Below, piece after piece: positions 16,961 through 24,925 of a stretch of DNA of 64,000 bases (position 1 is its first letter; each line of letters begins with the position of its first letter). Source of the DNA: Verrucomicrobiia bacterium. GTDB taxonomy: Bacteria; Verrucomicrobiota; Verrucomicrobiia; Limisphaerales; JADLHS01. The DNA lies in the NCBI GenBank assembly GCA_026125285.1, contig JAHCLO010000013.1, positions 1 to 64,000 of the forward strand, read 5' to 3'. The translations under genes were made by a program, and so were the position numbers. The notes under the pieces are model-generated. The model had not been told where the DNA came from. It made no database searches and was given only the letters and a program-made list of their open reading frames with translations.

Positions 16961-17430
16961 AGTTTCAACGTCCCGGGTCGCCCCCTGGGAGAGTGTGAGT
17001 CCGTACCGGACCTTGGTTTCACATCTGCCCTGGGTGTCAGGCGGCCACATGGTTTCGCTTAACATGCACGGATTGTCGCGTCGCGCAAGCCCTCCGCGCA
17101 ATTGCCGCCAAGTGCGGGCACATTTCCGAAGGAGGACAAACGCCAAGTCCTGTAGCGCAGATTTGCAGTCTGCTGTATCGCCGAGTTGCACTCGGCTGGG
17201 CGTCCGGCGGCTGGCAGCGCGCTGGATTGCCAGGGGGCCGCGGAATGCAATTCCGCGATACGGCAGAGTAAGACTCTGCGCTACGGATTCGAACGCTGGT
17301 CCTCATTCGGAGAGGCGCTCGCCAACTGCGGGATCGCCGGCAGACAACCTCAAGGCAATCAGGCCCGGCCAGCCTCGCACCAACAGAGTCTGTCTTTGCA
17401 GGATGGCAAGCCTTGCCATGCAACCTCGGG
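16961..17430. other. Intergenic region between photolyase and msrB
   Basis: About 470 bases without a gene. Its centre is occupied by the palindromic repeat at 17151-17286. I see nothing else beyond low-quality promoter-like strings. Confidence 0.6.
17151..17286. repeat. Compound palindromic repeat (family D)
   Basis: The ends pair as an outer inverted repeat (17151-17181 with 17254-17286): TGTAGCGCAGATTTGCAGTC faces the complement of an imperfect copy ending CTCTGCGCTACGG. A second, inner pair of GAGTTGCACTCGG and CGGAATGCAATTCCG hairpins lies between them. Translated, it gives the [17 protein letters not shown] strings often seen in spurious proteins of Verrucomicrobiota and Planctomycetes, consistent with a dispersed mobile repeat. 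Confidence 0.75.
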
Positions 17431-18858
17431 TCAAGGTCGCACCGTCTTCTTGACCGCGCCAAACATTGCGAGGCATTTCAGGCGCTGTTCCTCGTGTCGC
17501 ACAATTCGCGGCGGATAGGAGCTGCCCCCTGTCCCCAGCGGCCGCTCCCATGGCCGGTGAACACACTGGTCAGGGAGTGATGCCAGTTCCGGTATCCAAC
17601 GGCGCACAAACTCGCCCTGCGGATCAAACTTCTCTCCCTGCGAAACAGGGTTAAAAATGCGGAAATACGGCGCGGCATCGGTACCCGTGCCGGCGCTCCA
17701 TTGCCAGCCGCCGTTGTTGGCCGCCAGATCGCCGTCCATGAGTTGCTGCATGAAGTAGCGCTCGCCCCACTGCCAATTGATGAGCAGGTCCTTGGTCAGG
17801 AACATCGCCACGATCATGCGCAGGCGATTGTGCATGTTGCCGGTGGCGTTCAGACAACGCATCGCGGCATCCACAATGGGATAACCCGTCATCCCCGCAC
17901 ACCATGCCTCGAAATGGTGCTGGTTGTCCGACCACTGCAACTCATCGTACTCGGGCCGGAACGCACCCTTTGTCACACGAGGGAAGTTATGCACGATCTG
18001 CAGGTAGAACTCGCGCCAGATGAGTTCATTCAGATAGACCTCGCAACTCTGCCGTTGCGCGGGCGTGACCGCAGCCTCCCGCGCCTTGGCCAACGCCGCC
18101 AGAATGGTGCGAATACCAATCGTCCCGCACCGCAGATGTGGCGAGAGTAGCGATGTGCCATCCACCGCCGGGAAATTGCGGTGCGCTCCGTATTCATAAA
18201 CCGGCCCGCACATGAATTTGCGCAATCGCTCCAACGCAGCGCGTTCGCCTGCGGGCGCGGGCGACGGCTTTAACCCTTGCGCGATCCCTGCCAAGTCAAC
18301 GGGTGGCAAATCACATTGCCGGTCGAAGGTTGAACCTTGAGGGTGGGCGAGCATTCTTAATCGGCCCCGCGGCGCTGAAGCAGCTTTGAGCTTCCAGGCT
18401 TTCGCATAGGGCGTATAGACCGTGAACGGCTTCCCCGCCTGCGTGAGAATTTCCTGTTCCTCCCACACCACCGCGTCCTTGAACAACTCGAAGCCGACGC
18501 CCGCCGCGTTCAGGGCATTGAACACTCGCTGATCGCGCGCCTCGGCATAAGGTTCGTAACGCTTGTTGGCAAACACTGCCTCCGCACCAAGGTCCGCGCA
18601 AAGCTTCGGCAACACCTCCGGTGATTTTCCGCGGTGGACAAGCAATTGATAACCCAGTTCCGTTAGATTCTTTCGGAGCGCCTCCAGCGAGTTCAGCAAA
18701 AATGCCAAGCGCGCCGCACCCACGTCTGGCCCGGTGCGGAGGGCGTCCTCCAAAATGAACACCGGCAGGACGTGCTCCGCCCGCCGCGCCGCTTCGCTCA
18801 ATGCCGTGTTGTCCGTGACGCGCAAATCGCGCCGAAACCAATGAATGACCCGCTTCAC
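17431..18858 (-). CDS. phrB: Deoxyribodipyrimidine photolyase (class I)
   Basis: A 475-residue photolyase. The N-terminal antenna domain begins VIHWFRRDLRVTDNTAL. The FAD domain shows SPHLRCGTIGIRTI, LIWREFYLQIVHNFP, GMTGYPIVDAAMRCLNATG, MHNRLRMIVAMFLTKDLLINWQWGERYF, DGDLAANNGGWQWSAGTGTDA and YFRIFNPVSQGEKFDP. These include the conserved Asn/Trp residues that hold FAD and the dimer. The enzyme uses blue light to split cyclobutane pyrimidine dimers. Length and motif order match class I enzymes. It lies nine bases downstream of the PLP-enzyme gene on the same strand. Confidence 0.93.
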   Translation of the reverse strand: MKRVIHWFRRDLRVTDNTALSEAARRAEHVLPVFILEDALRTGPDVGAARLAFLLNSLEALRKNLTELGYQLLVHRGKSPEVLPKLCADLGAEAVFANKRYEPYAEARDQRVFNALNAAGVGFELFKDAVVWEEQEILTQAGKPFTVYTPYAKAWKLKAASAPRGRLRMLAHPQGSTFDRQCDLPPVDLAGIAQGLKPSPAPAGERAALERLRKFMCGPVYEYGAHRNFPAVDGTSLLSPHLRCGTIGIRTILAALAKAREAAVTPAQRQSCEVYLNELIWREFYLQIVHNFPRVTKGAFRPEYDELQWSDNQHHFEAWCAGMTGYPIVDAAMRCLNATGNMHNRLRMIVAMFLTKDLLINWQWGERYFMQQLMDGDLAANNGGWQWSAGTGTDAAPYFRIFNPVSQGEKFDPQGEFVRRWIPELASLPDQCVHRPWERPLGTGGSSYPPRIVRHEEQRLKCLAMFGAVKKTVRP

Positions 18859-18867
18859 GGGCGGAGA

Positions 18868-19857
18868 TTAGACGAGATCCGCTGCGTACGCAAAAAGCGC
18901 TGGTGCGCCGCCGGTGTGCCAGAACAAAACGGTTTCACCGGATTTGAACGCGCCCTTGCGAATCAAATCCAGCATCGCACCGAATGCGCGTCCAGCATAA
19001 ACGGGATCGAGAATTATGCCTTCGTAAGACGCTGCGGTTCGGATGGCTTCGCGCTCCAAATCACCCACCACCCCGTAGCCGCCGCCCACGTAGCCGTACA
19101 CCACCTCAAAGTCGCTTTTCGTCAACCGCACGTTGCTGCCGATGTACTCCGCACACTCATTGGCAATCTGCGCCAACTCGTCTTCGTACGGCCCGCGATC
19201 ACGGTCCTCCTTGTCAATGCCCACGCCGTGCAATCTGCCGGTAAAGCCTGCGATCTTTGCCCCCAACACCATGCCGGCCTGCGTGCCGCCAGAACTGCTC
19301 CCGAAAACAATGTGATCCACAGCTTGTTGGCCCACGCGCAATTGCTCAACCAACTCCTGCATCGCCAGCACGTAACCCGTCGCGCCAACACCGTTGGAGC
19401 CGCCGACGCCAATGACGTATGGGTTCAGTTTCTGTTCGCGCAACGCGGCGCTCAGTTGATTCAGTCTCGTCGCTCGCTCGCGACGTTCAATCCAATGCAC
19501 GACCGCGCCGACCAACCCGTCCAGAAGCAGATTTCCGTTCGGAATCTGACCCGGGGTATCTCCATTCAGGAGCAGATGGCATCGCAACCCCGCCTTCGCC
19601 GCTGCTGCCGCCGTTTGCCGGCAATGGTTCGACTGCGCGGCGCCCGCCGTGATCAGCGTGTCCGCTCCTTGCGCCAACGCCTGGCCAACGAGGAATTCCA
19701 ACTTGCGCGTCTTGTTGCCGCCCAACGCCAGTCCCGTCTGGTCGTCGCGCTTGATGTGCAATTGCGGTCCCCCCAGCTTGCGCGAAAGGCGTGGCAAGGC
19801 TTCCAGCGGGGTGGGCAGTTGGGCCAATGGAAATCGCGGTAACGTGGCAATGTTCAT
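18868..19857 (-). CDS. PLP-dependent D-cysteine desulfhydrase / ACC deaminase family protein
   Basis: A 329-residue fold-type II PLP enzyme. TPLEALPRLSRKLGG opens it, IKRDDQTGLALGGNKTRKLEFL carries the PLP Lys (about residue 52), AAQSNHCRQTAAAAAK forms the substrate loop, and SSSGGTQAGMVLG binds the PLP phosphate. VFGSSSGGTQAGM and the length fit D-cysteine desulfhydrase (DcyD) and 1-aminocyclopropane-1-carboxylate deaminase, which cannot be told apart here. The start is the ATG at 19857; the frame is open further upstream but without family sequence. Confidence 0.85.
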   Translation of the reverse strand: MNIATLPRFPLAQLPTPLEALPRLSRKLGGPQLHIKRDDQTGLALGGNKTRKLEFLVGQALAQGADTLITAGAAQSNHCRQTAAAAAKAGLRCHLLLNGDTPGQIPNGNLLLDGLVGAVVHWIERRERATRLNQLSAALREQKLNPYVIGVGGSNGVGATGYVLAMQELVEQLRVGQQAVDHIVFGSSSGGTQAGMVLGAKIAGFTGRLHGVGIDKEDRDRGPYEDELAQIANECAEYIGSNVRLTKSDFEVVYGYVGGGYGVVGDLEREAIRTAASYEGIILDPVYAGRAFGAMLDLIRKGAFKSGETVLFWHTGGAPALFAYAADLV

Positions 19858-19921
19858 CAAGCTCTTATACCGGTTGCCCACGCACCGCGCAACGCCACAC
19901 CGCCGCCAGGAAGCCGGCTGC

Positions 19922-20971
19922 TCAGAAGATTTGTGCGCGATAATAGCGTCGGGCCGACCCGAAGTCGTCCTCCGGCACAATGGTCATCGCGGGATGAGTA
20001 CTGACGTAATCCATCACCCACGCCCAACGCACCAAGTCCGTGGAGACTTCCACGCGGTACCAGCGTGCTCGCGGACCATGCACCTGAAATTCCACGCGCT
20101 CACCATTGAGTTTCGCCCGCGTCAAGGCCGGCAGCGGCATCCTCACCGGCAGGCCGGTGTCCGCCAACATTCCAAGATTCAGGCGGGAAAGGTAGTAACG
20201 TTCACCACAAACCTGCACTTCTCCGTTCATTACATCCGACTTCAACTCCTGTCCCGGACGCGGCGCGGAATTGCCCACGTGAAATACGTTCCCGTAGGTT
20301 AAGGGAACCGGTCCACCGTAGTTGGCCATCGCCTGCGGACCGTGAAAGAAGAAATTCGTGCCATCAAATTTCACCCAGCGGTCGAAGGCAGACTTGTGTT
20401 CGTTCGGACACGACCCGTCGTACGGACTGGTCCATCCATTGAGACCAAGGGCATGCCCCAGTTCGTGCAAAAAGACGGACATCGCGTCCACTTTACCATG
20501 AGGCACCGGCGCCGAGCGCAGGACCGGATCCGCATCGAACCACAGTCCTGTGGTGAGATACTGAATGCCGATTTCGAGCCGGATGTCGGGCGCGCTGCCG
20601 TTGGGATCTTTGCCAGTGCGAATCTCCGCCGCCACGCCCTGTTCAAAAACGGTGATCCCGTCCGGTGTCGTGAACGGCGACGACGCAACGCTTGCGGCAC
20701 GGACCCGGAAGTAGGGATCGTCCACGAAAACCACGTCCACCTCGAGCGTCGCGCCGGATTCAAGATACTGTCCCCAGTCCTGCGCCGCCGCCTTGAGATT
20801 CGAGGTAATGGCCGGATAGAACTCAGCCCATCTCCGTTCGGGGTCGCCAAAAGTGAGTTGCAGAGTCAACGCGGCCTGGAGGTTCCCGGGCACGGCGAGC
20901 ATCAGCAAGCCGCCGAGCAGGAAGAAGCGTCTAGCCCATCGCGTTGAAGCAACCGATGCCAGGCAAGTCAT
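19922..20971 (-). CDS. Secreted zinc metalloprotease-like protein
   Basis: A 349-residue exported protein. Residues 1 to about 34 form a signal peptide with a twin-Arg-containing n-region (RWARRFFLLGGLLML). MSVFLHELGHALGLNG (about 180-195) is a zincin HExxH motif, with a Gly three residues on as in metzincins, but the usual third His is replaced by Asn. A C-terminal strand-rich domain (WYRVEVSTDLVRWAWV, RYYRAQIF) resembles the sorting or carbohydrate-binding tails of planctomycetal and verrucomicrobial exported proteins. The ATG overlaps the nuoN stop by four bases, so it ends the nuo transcript. Longer upstream frame lies inside nuoN and is not used. Confidence 0.8.
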   Translation of the reverse strand: MTCLASVASTRWARRFFLLGGLLMLAVPGNLQAALTLQLTFGDPERRWAEFYPAITSNLKAAAQDWGQYLESGATLEVDVVFVDDPYFRVRAASVASSPFTTPDGITVFEQGVAAEIRTGKDPNGSAPDIRLEIGIQYLTTGLWFDADPVLRSAPVPHGKVDAMSVFLHELGHALGLNGWTSPYDGSCPNEHKSAFDRWVKFDGTNFFFHGPQAMANYGGPVPLTYGNVFHVGNSAPRPGQELKSDVMNGEVQVCGERYYLSRLNLGMLADTGLPVRMPLPALTRAKLNGERVEFQVHGPRARWYRVEVSTDLVRWAWVMDYVSTHPAMTIVPEDDFGSARRYYRAQIF

Positions 20972-22458
20972 GGTTGCCCGACAAGCAGGACCAGTGCCGT
21001 CAATCGCTCCACCAACAGACCCGGGAAGCAGCCAAGAAGGACTACACCCGCCGCCAGCATCCCCAAGGCGACCTGCGCCGTCATCGGCACGCGCAGGGCC
21101 TCGGCTCCGGTCGGCAGGTCCGCCACGTAAATCCGTTTCAAAACCTGCAAGTAGTAGTAAAGCGACACCGCGCTCATCGCGATGGCGAGAATCACCAACC
21201 ACAACAAACCGAGGTGGACGGCTCCATCCTTCACCACGGCCGCGAATACATAGAACTTTCCAAAGAAGCCGGCCAGGGGCGGAATACCCGCCAACGAGAG
21301 CATGAAGATAAACATGCAGAATGACAAAAAGGGCGCACGCCGGCTCAGTCCGGCAAAGTCACTCAGCTTTGCGTCACCCGTCCCCTGCTCCACTGCGGCC
21401 ACCACCCCGAACGCGCCCAGCGTCGTCAACCCATAAGTGATCACGTAGTAGATCAATGAGGCCATCCCGAATTCACTGTTGGCCAGAATCCCTAGCAACG
21501 CGTAGCCGGCATGAGCGATGGCGGAATAGGCCAGCAAGCGTTTCACGTTGCTTTGCACAATGGCGACGAGGTTGCCCAGCACCATCGAGAGGGCGGCCAC
21601 CATGGCGATGGCCGGCACCCAACCGGACGCGTAGTTACGCCACGCGCCACTGCCCTCCGCGCCCGCGAAGCCAATCATCATCACCTGCGCAAAGATGAAA
21701 AAGCTCGCAACCTTCGAGCCCGACGCAATGAACGCCGCGCTCGGCGTGGGCGCGCCTTCGTAGGCATCCGGCGCCCACAGATGAAACGGCACGGCGGCGA
21801 CCTTGAACCCAAAGCCAATTACCGTCATTACAATCGCGACCACCAGCAGCGGGTCGAGCCCGTTGCTCGCCAGCGCCGCGGCGATTTCGCGCAAGTTCGT
21901 CGAGCCGGATAATCCATACAGCAGGCTCAAACCAAACAGCATGAACGCCGCCGCCATGCCGCCGAACAGGAAGTACTTCAGCGCCGCTTCCGCCGACCTG
22001 ACGTTGCGTTTATTGAACGCAGTCAGGATGTAAAGCGACAGGCTTGTCAGTTCCAACGCCACGAAAACCATCAGTACGTTCTCGGCGCTGACGAGGAACA
22101 TCATCCCGACCGTGGCCAGCAGAATGAGCGCGAGAAATTCTCCCACGTGCGCGGTGAAGTCGGCTTCCAGCGAAATCAGCACCGTGAAAAGCGTCAGCGC
22201 CAGCAAACCAACCTTGATCAGTTGCGTGAGTTCGTTGACGACCATCATACCACCCCACACTCCACCGTGTGTCGGCACCACCACCAACCAAGCCGCTGCC
22301 GCAACGCAACCCACACCCGCTACCATCCCGCCGATGACAAAGCGCAGCCGCGTTTCCGTCCCGCGCATGACCGTCAAATCCACCGCCAACACCGCCAACG
22401 CGGCGAGAACCACGATGGTCTCCGGCGCGGCCAATTTGAGAATGTCGAGATAACTCAC
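20968..22458 (-). CDS. nuoN: NADH-quinone oxidoreductase subunit N
   Basis: A 496-residue antiporter-like membrane subunit with about 14 helices. GFGFKVAAVPFHLWAPDAYEGAPTPSAAFIASGSKVASF contains both conserved lysines of the proton path (TM7 and TM8 region), VALELTSLSLYILTAF has the TM5 Glu, and LLAYSAIAHAGYALLG is the discontinuous helix signature. The subunit forms one of the proton channels of the membrane arm, next to NuoK. It starts at a GTG overlapping the nuoM2 stop (GTGA). Confidence 0.95.
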   Translation of the reverse strand: MSYLDILKLAAPETIVVLAALAVLAVDLTVMRGTETRLRFVIGGMVAGVGCVAAAAWLVVVPTHGGVWGGMMVVNELTQLIKVGLLALTLFTVLISLEADFTAHVGEFLALILLATVGMMFLVSAENVLMVFVALELTSLSLYILTAFNKRNVRSAEAALKYFLFGGMAAAFMLFGLSLLYGLSGSTNLREIAAALASNGLDPLLVVAIVMTVIGFGFKVAAVPFHLWAPDAYEGAPTPSAAFIASGSKVASFFIFAQVMMIGFAGAEGSGAWRNYASGWVPAIAMVAALSMVLGNLVAIVQSNVKRLLAYSAIAHAGYALLGILANSEFGMASLIYYVITYGLTTLGAFGVVAAVEQGTGDAKLSDFAGLSRRAPFLSFCMFIFMLSLAGIPPLAGFFGKFYVFAAVVKDGAVHLGLLWLVILAIAMSAVSLYYYLQVLKRIYVADLPTGAEALRVPMTAQVALGMLAAGVVLLGCFPGLLVERLTALVLLVGQP

Positions 22459-24035
22459 AACCCACCTCCCCGCCGCAACCAGTCAAACAACGGCGAATCA
22501 AAACTCGGCATGATCACGCGCAGCAACACCTGCGGATAAAGTCCCACCAGCAACGACACGCCAATCAGCAGCACCGCGCCGATACGCTCAGGAACGGAGA
22601 TCGCCTCCATCGGAGTGCCGTCCTCCATCCCCTCTGGATGCGACACATCATGCAAACGCTTCTCCCGCTCTCCATCGGATGGGGAGAGGGCCGGGGTGAG
22701 GGGCTGCTCCTCCTCTCCAAAAAACGCCTTCATCGCCGCCCGCAACGTGTAGGCGACACCGATCACAATCCCAATGCCCGTGATCACCGCCAGCGTCGGA
22801 TATGCCGCCCACGCCCCGATCAACACCTGCAACTCCGCCACAAACCCGCTGAACCCCGGCAGCCCCATTGAAGCCGCGCTCGCAATTACAAACGTCACCG
22901 CCGCGAACGGCATCGCCTTGCTCAATCTCATGCCTTCCAGCACGGACAACTCCCGCGTGTGCGTCCGGTCATAAACCATCCGCCCGACCACGGCGAACAG
23001 CAGTCCTGCGATGACACCGTGAGAGAACATCTGCAACACGGCGCCGCTCAGACCGATGGTGTTCAGGGTCACCAACCCCAGCAGCACGAAGCCCATGTGA
23101 CTCACGCTCGAATAACCGATGACGAATTTGAAGTCCTTCTGCACCAGCGCCACCAACGCGCCATACACAATGCCAATCACCGCCAGCACCGCAATGACAT
23201 CGCGCCACGAATGAAATCCCAACACTCCAAAACTCCAATTCTCCATTCCGCCCGGAAACACCGTCATCGCCACGCGCAGGCAGCCGTACGCGCCCAGCTT
23301 CATCACCACGCCGGCCAGCAGCATCGAAGCCGCCGTGGGCGCCGCCACGTGACCCGTGGGCGCCCAGGTGTGAAACGGCCACAAGCCGGCAAGAATCGCG
23401 AAACCCACAAACACCAGCGGAAACGCCCACATCTGGAAGCCAACCGGAAACGCGTGTTGCGCGAGCGCCTGCAAGCTCATCGTCTGCGCGCCTGCCACAA
23501 TGTAGGCCGCAATCAACCCGATCAGCACCATCGCGCTGCCGACGAACGAGTAGAGCGCCAGTTTCATCGCGCCGTATTCGCGCCGCGTCGAACCCCAGAT
23601 GGCAATGATGAAATACTTCGGGATGATCGCAATTTCGTAAAACACGAACAGCAGGAACAAATCGAAACTCAGGAACACGCCATACACCCCGCCGATGAGC
23701 GCGAGGTAAAACGCGAAGAACTCTTTCGTCCGATGCTCGACGTTCCACGAGAACAGAATCCCTGCAATCGCCCCCAGCCCCGTCAGCAACACCAGCGTCA
23801 CGCTGATCCCGTCCGCCGCGAGGTGATAATGGATGCCGAGCGATGGAATCCACGGCACGTTCGCCACCGTGACGGTTTCGCCCGGCTGATGCTGCACGAA
23901 TCCCAGCAGCGCGACGCCGCAGCCCGCGACCGCCGTCAGCATGGCCACCTTGCGCGCCGCTGAAGCATTGCCCTTCGGCAGGAGCATCAGCACCAGCACG
24001 CCGAGAAACGAGATGTAAATGGTCCAGGCTAACAT
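22455..24035 (-). CDS. nuoM: NADH-quinone oxidoreductase subunit M, second copy, lacking the TM7 Lys
   Basis: A 526-residue NuoM-family subunit (here nuoM2). The TM5 Glu is present (LFVFYEIAIIPKYF) and so is the TM8 Lys (LAGVVMKLGAYG). The TM7 segment reads GFAILAGLWPFHTWAP where the neighbouring NuoM1 has GFAVKVPLMPFHTWLP, so the usual channel lysine is Leu. About residue 445 a repeat-encoded insertion (beginning QPLTPALSPSDGERE, about 36 residues with flank) interrupts a loop after AFFGEE. The start is the ATG at 24035, two bases after the HEAT gene stop; a longer upstream frame lies inside that gene. It probably forms an extra half-channel in the membrane arm. Confidence 0.9.
   Translation of the reverse strand: MLAWTIYISFLGVLVLMLLPKGNASAARKVAMLTAVAGCGVALLGFVQHQPGETVTVANVPWIPSLGIHYHLAADGISVTLVLLTGLGAIAGILFSWNVEHRTKEFFAFYLALIGGVYGVFLSFDLFLLFVFYEIAIIPKYFIIAIWGSTRREYGAMKLALYSFVGSAMVLIGLIAAYIVAGAQTMSLQALAQHAFPVGFQMWAFPLVFVGFAILAGLWPFHTWAPTGHVAAPTAASMLLAGVVMKLGAYGCLRVAMTVFPGGMENWSFGVLGFHSWRDVIAVLAVIGIVYGALVALVQKDFKFVIGYSSVSHMGFVLLGLVTLNTIGLSGAVLQMFSHGVIAGLLFAVVGRMVYDRTHTRELSVLEGMRLSKAMPFAAVTFVIASAASMGLPGFSGFVAELQVLIGAWAAYPTLAVITGIGIVIGVAYTLRAAMKAFFGEEEQPLTPALSPSDGEREKRLHDVSHPEGMEDGTPMEAISVPERIGAVLLIGVSLLVGLYPQVLLRVIMPSFDSPLFDWLRRGGGL
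22661..22703. repeat. Palindromic repeat, family B (LTPALSP type), inside nuoM2
   Basis: A short inverted repeat with CTCCCGCTCTCCATC facing GATGGGGAGAGGGCCGGGG. On the coding strand it reads LTPALSPSDGERE, a string that recurs in proteins of many bacteria because of this repeat class. It keeps the nuoM2 frame open. Confidence 0.7.
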
Positions 24036-24037
24036 GG

Positions 24038-24919
24038 TCACAATCCGAGTTGCGCTTTCACGAGTCGCGCAGCCATCGCTACCTCCTGGTTTGTGCTCCC
24101 GAGGCACTGATCAAGAGTCTGCACAAGACGGGATTTCCCCATTTCGGTACTTGCGGCCATGGCCTCGCCGACGGCCCTCGTTGTGAAGTAAAGCGAACTG
24201 TGAGAAGGGTCGGAGTTTTTCCACATGTATTGGTCAAAAACGCAAAACTGAATGCCAGCGAGCGCTGCCTGATGCACAGTTGGATTTGAGTTTGTGAGAG
24301 CGTAGATGAGGGGCGGAAGGGCTTGGTCACCAAATCGCGTTAAACCATAAGCTGCATTGTTCGCGGTGGTTGCTTGCACGAGCGAATCCTTCAACACAGG
24401 CAGCGCTGGCGCGCCAATCCCGCCAAGCGCGGCGGCGGCAGCCCGGCCTCGCTTACCAGTTCCGAGCAGGCGTGAAAGTTCGGGTGCCGCCGGAGCGGCG
24501 TTTGTCCCCAAGGCAGCGAAAGCTCCAGCCGCACTCCACCACCGATCGAATGCCCATTGTGGCTGCCAACGCTCTTGCAGGTTGCGAGGCAGTACTTGGT
24601 ATATCGCTTTCTTCGCGGCATTATCCTCGGACTTTATCCATGTGAGAAGGAGGGGGATTGCTTGTGCTCCCATCGCTCGCACCGCCGCCTCTGCTTGATC
24701 TGGACTTGCTTCGGATTGCTGCGCATACGGTCGGAGGTCGTTCAACCAACTGCTGAGACGCCTGCCATCCCAAGTTGGTTCGGGCCGCAACGATTGATAA
24801 GCCGTGATGCCGACGACTAGGCTGAGACATGCGCCAATGATTACGACCACCAAATGACGCATTTGCAATACGCCTGGCTTGCGTTCACCTTCTGCTGATC
24901 CGTCTCTATATCTGTTCAT
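24038..24919 (-). CDS. Membrane-anchored HEAT-repeat protein
   Basis: A 293-residue protein. One N-terminal helix (about 22-42, LVVVIIGACLSLVVGI) anchors it, followed by WDGRRLSSWLNDL, an opening I associate with Verrucomicrobiota HEAT proteins. Four to five helical repeats follow (AVRAMGAQAIPLLL, AFAALGTNAAPAAPELSRLL, AAAALGGIGAPALPVLKDSL, GLTRFGDQALPPLIYAL, AALAGIQF). Such repeats form a solenoid for binding other proteins. It lies between the two nuoM genes, six bases after nuoM1 and two before nuoM2, in the same direction. A role in complex I assembly is possible from position only. Confidence 0.8.
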   Translation of the reverse strand: MNRYRDGSAEGERKPGVLQMRHLVVVIIGACLSLVVGITAYQSLRPEPTWDGRRLSSWLNDLRPYAQQSEASPDQAEAAVRAMGAQAIPLLLTWIKSEDNAAKKAIYQVLPRNLQERWQPQWAFDRWWSAAGAFAALGTNAAPAAPELSRLLGTGKRGRAAAAALGGIGAPALPVLKDSLVQATTANNAAYGLTRFGDQALPPLIYALTNSNPTVHQAALAGIQFCVFDQYMWKNSDPSHSSLYFTTRAVGEAMAASTEMGKSRLVQTLDQCLGSTNQEVAMAARLVKAQLGL

Positions 24920-24925
24920 TCCGCG

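Noticed and set aside
22959..23963. 334-codon plus-strand open frame opposite nuoM2
   Set aside because: Same kind of antisense shadow, very His/Arg-rich, no start signal.
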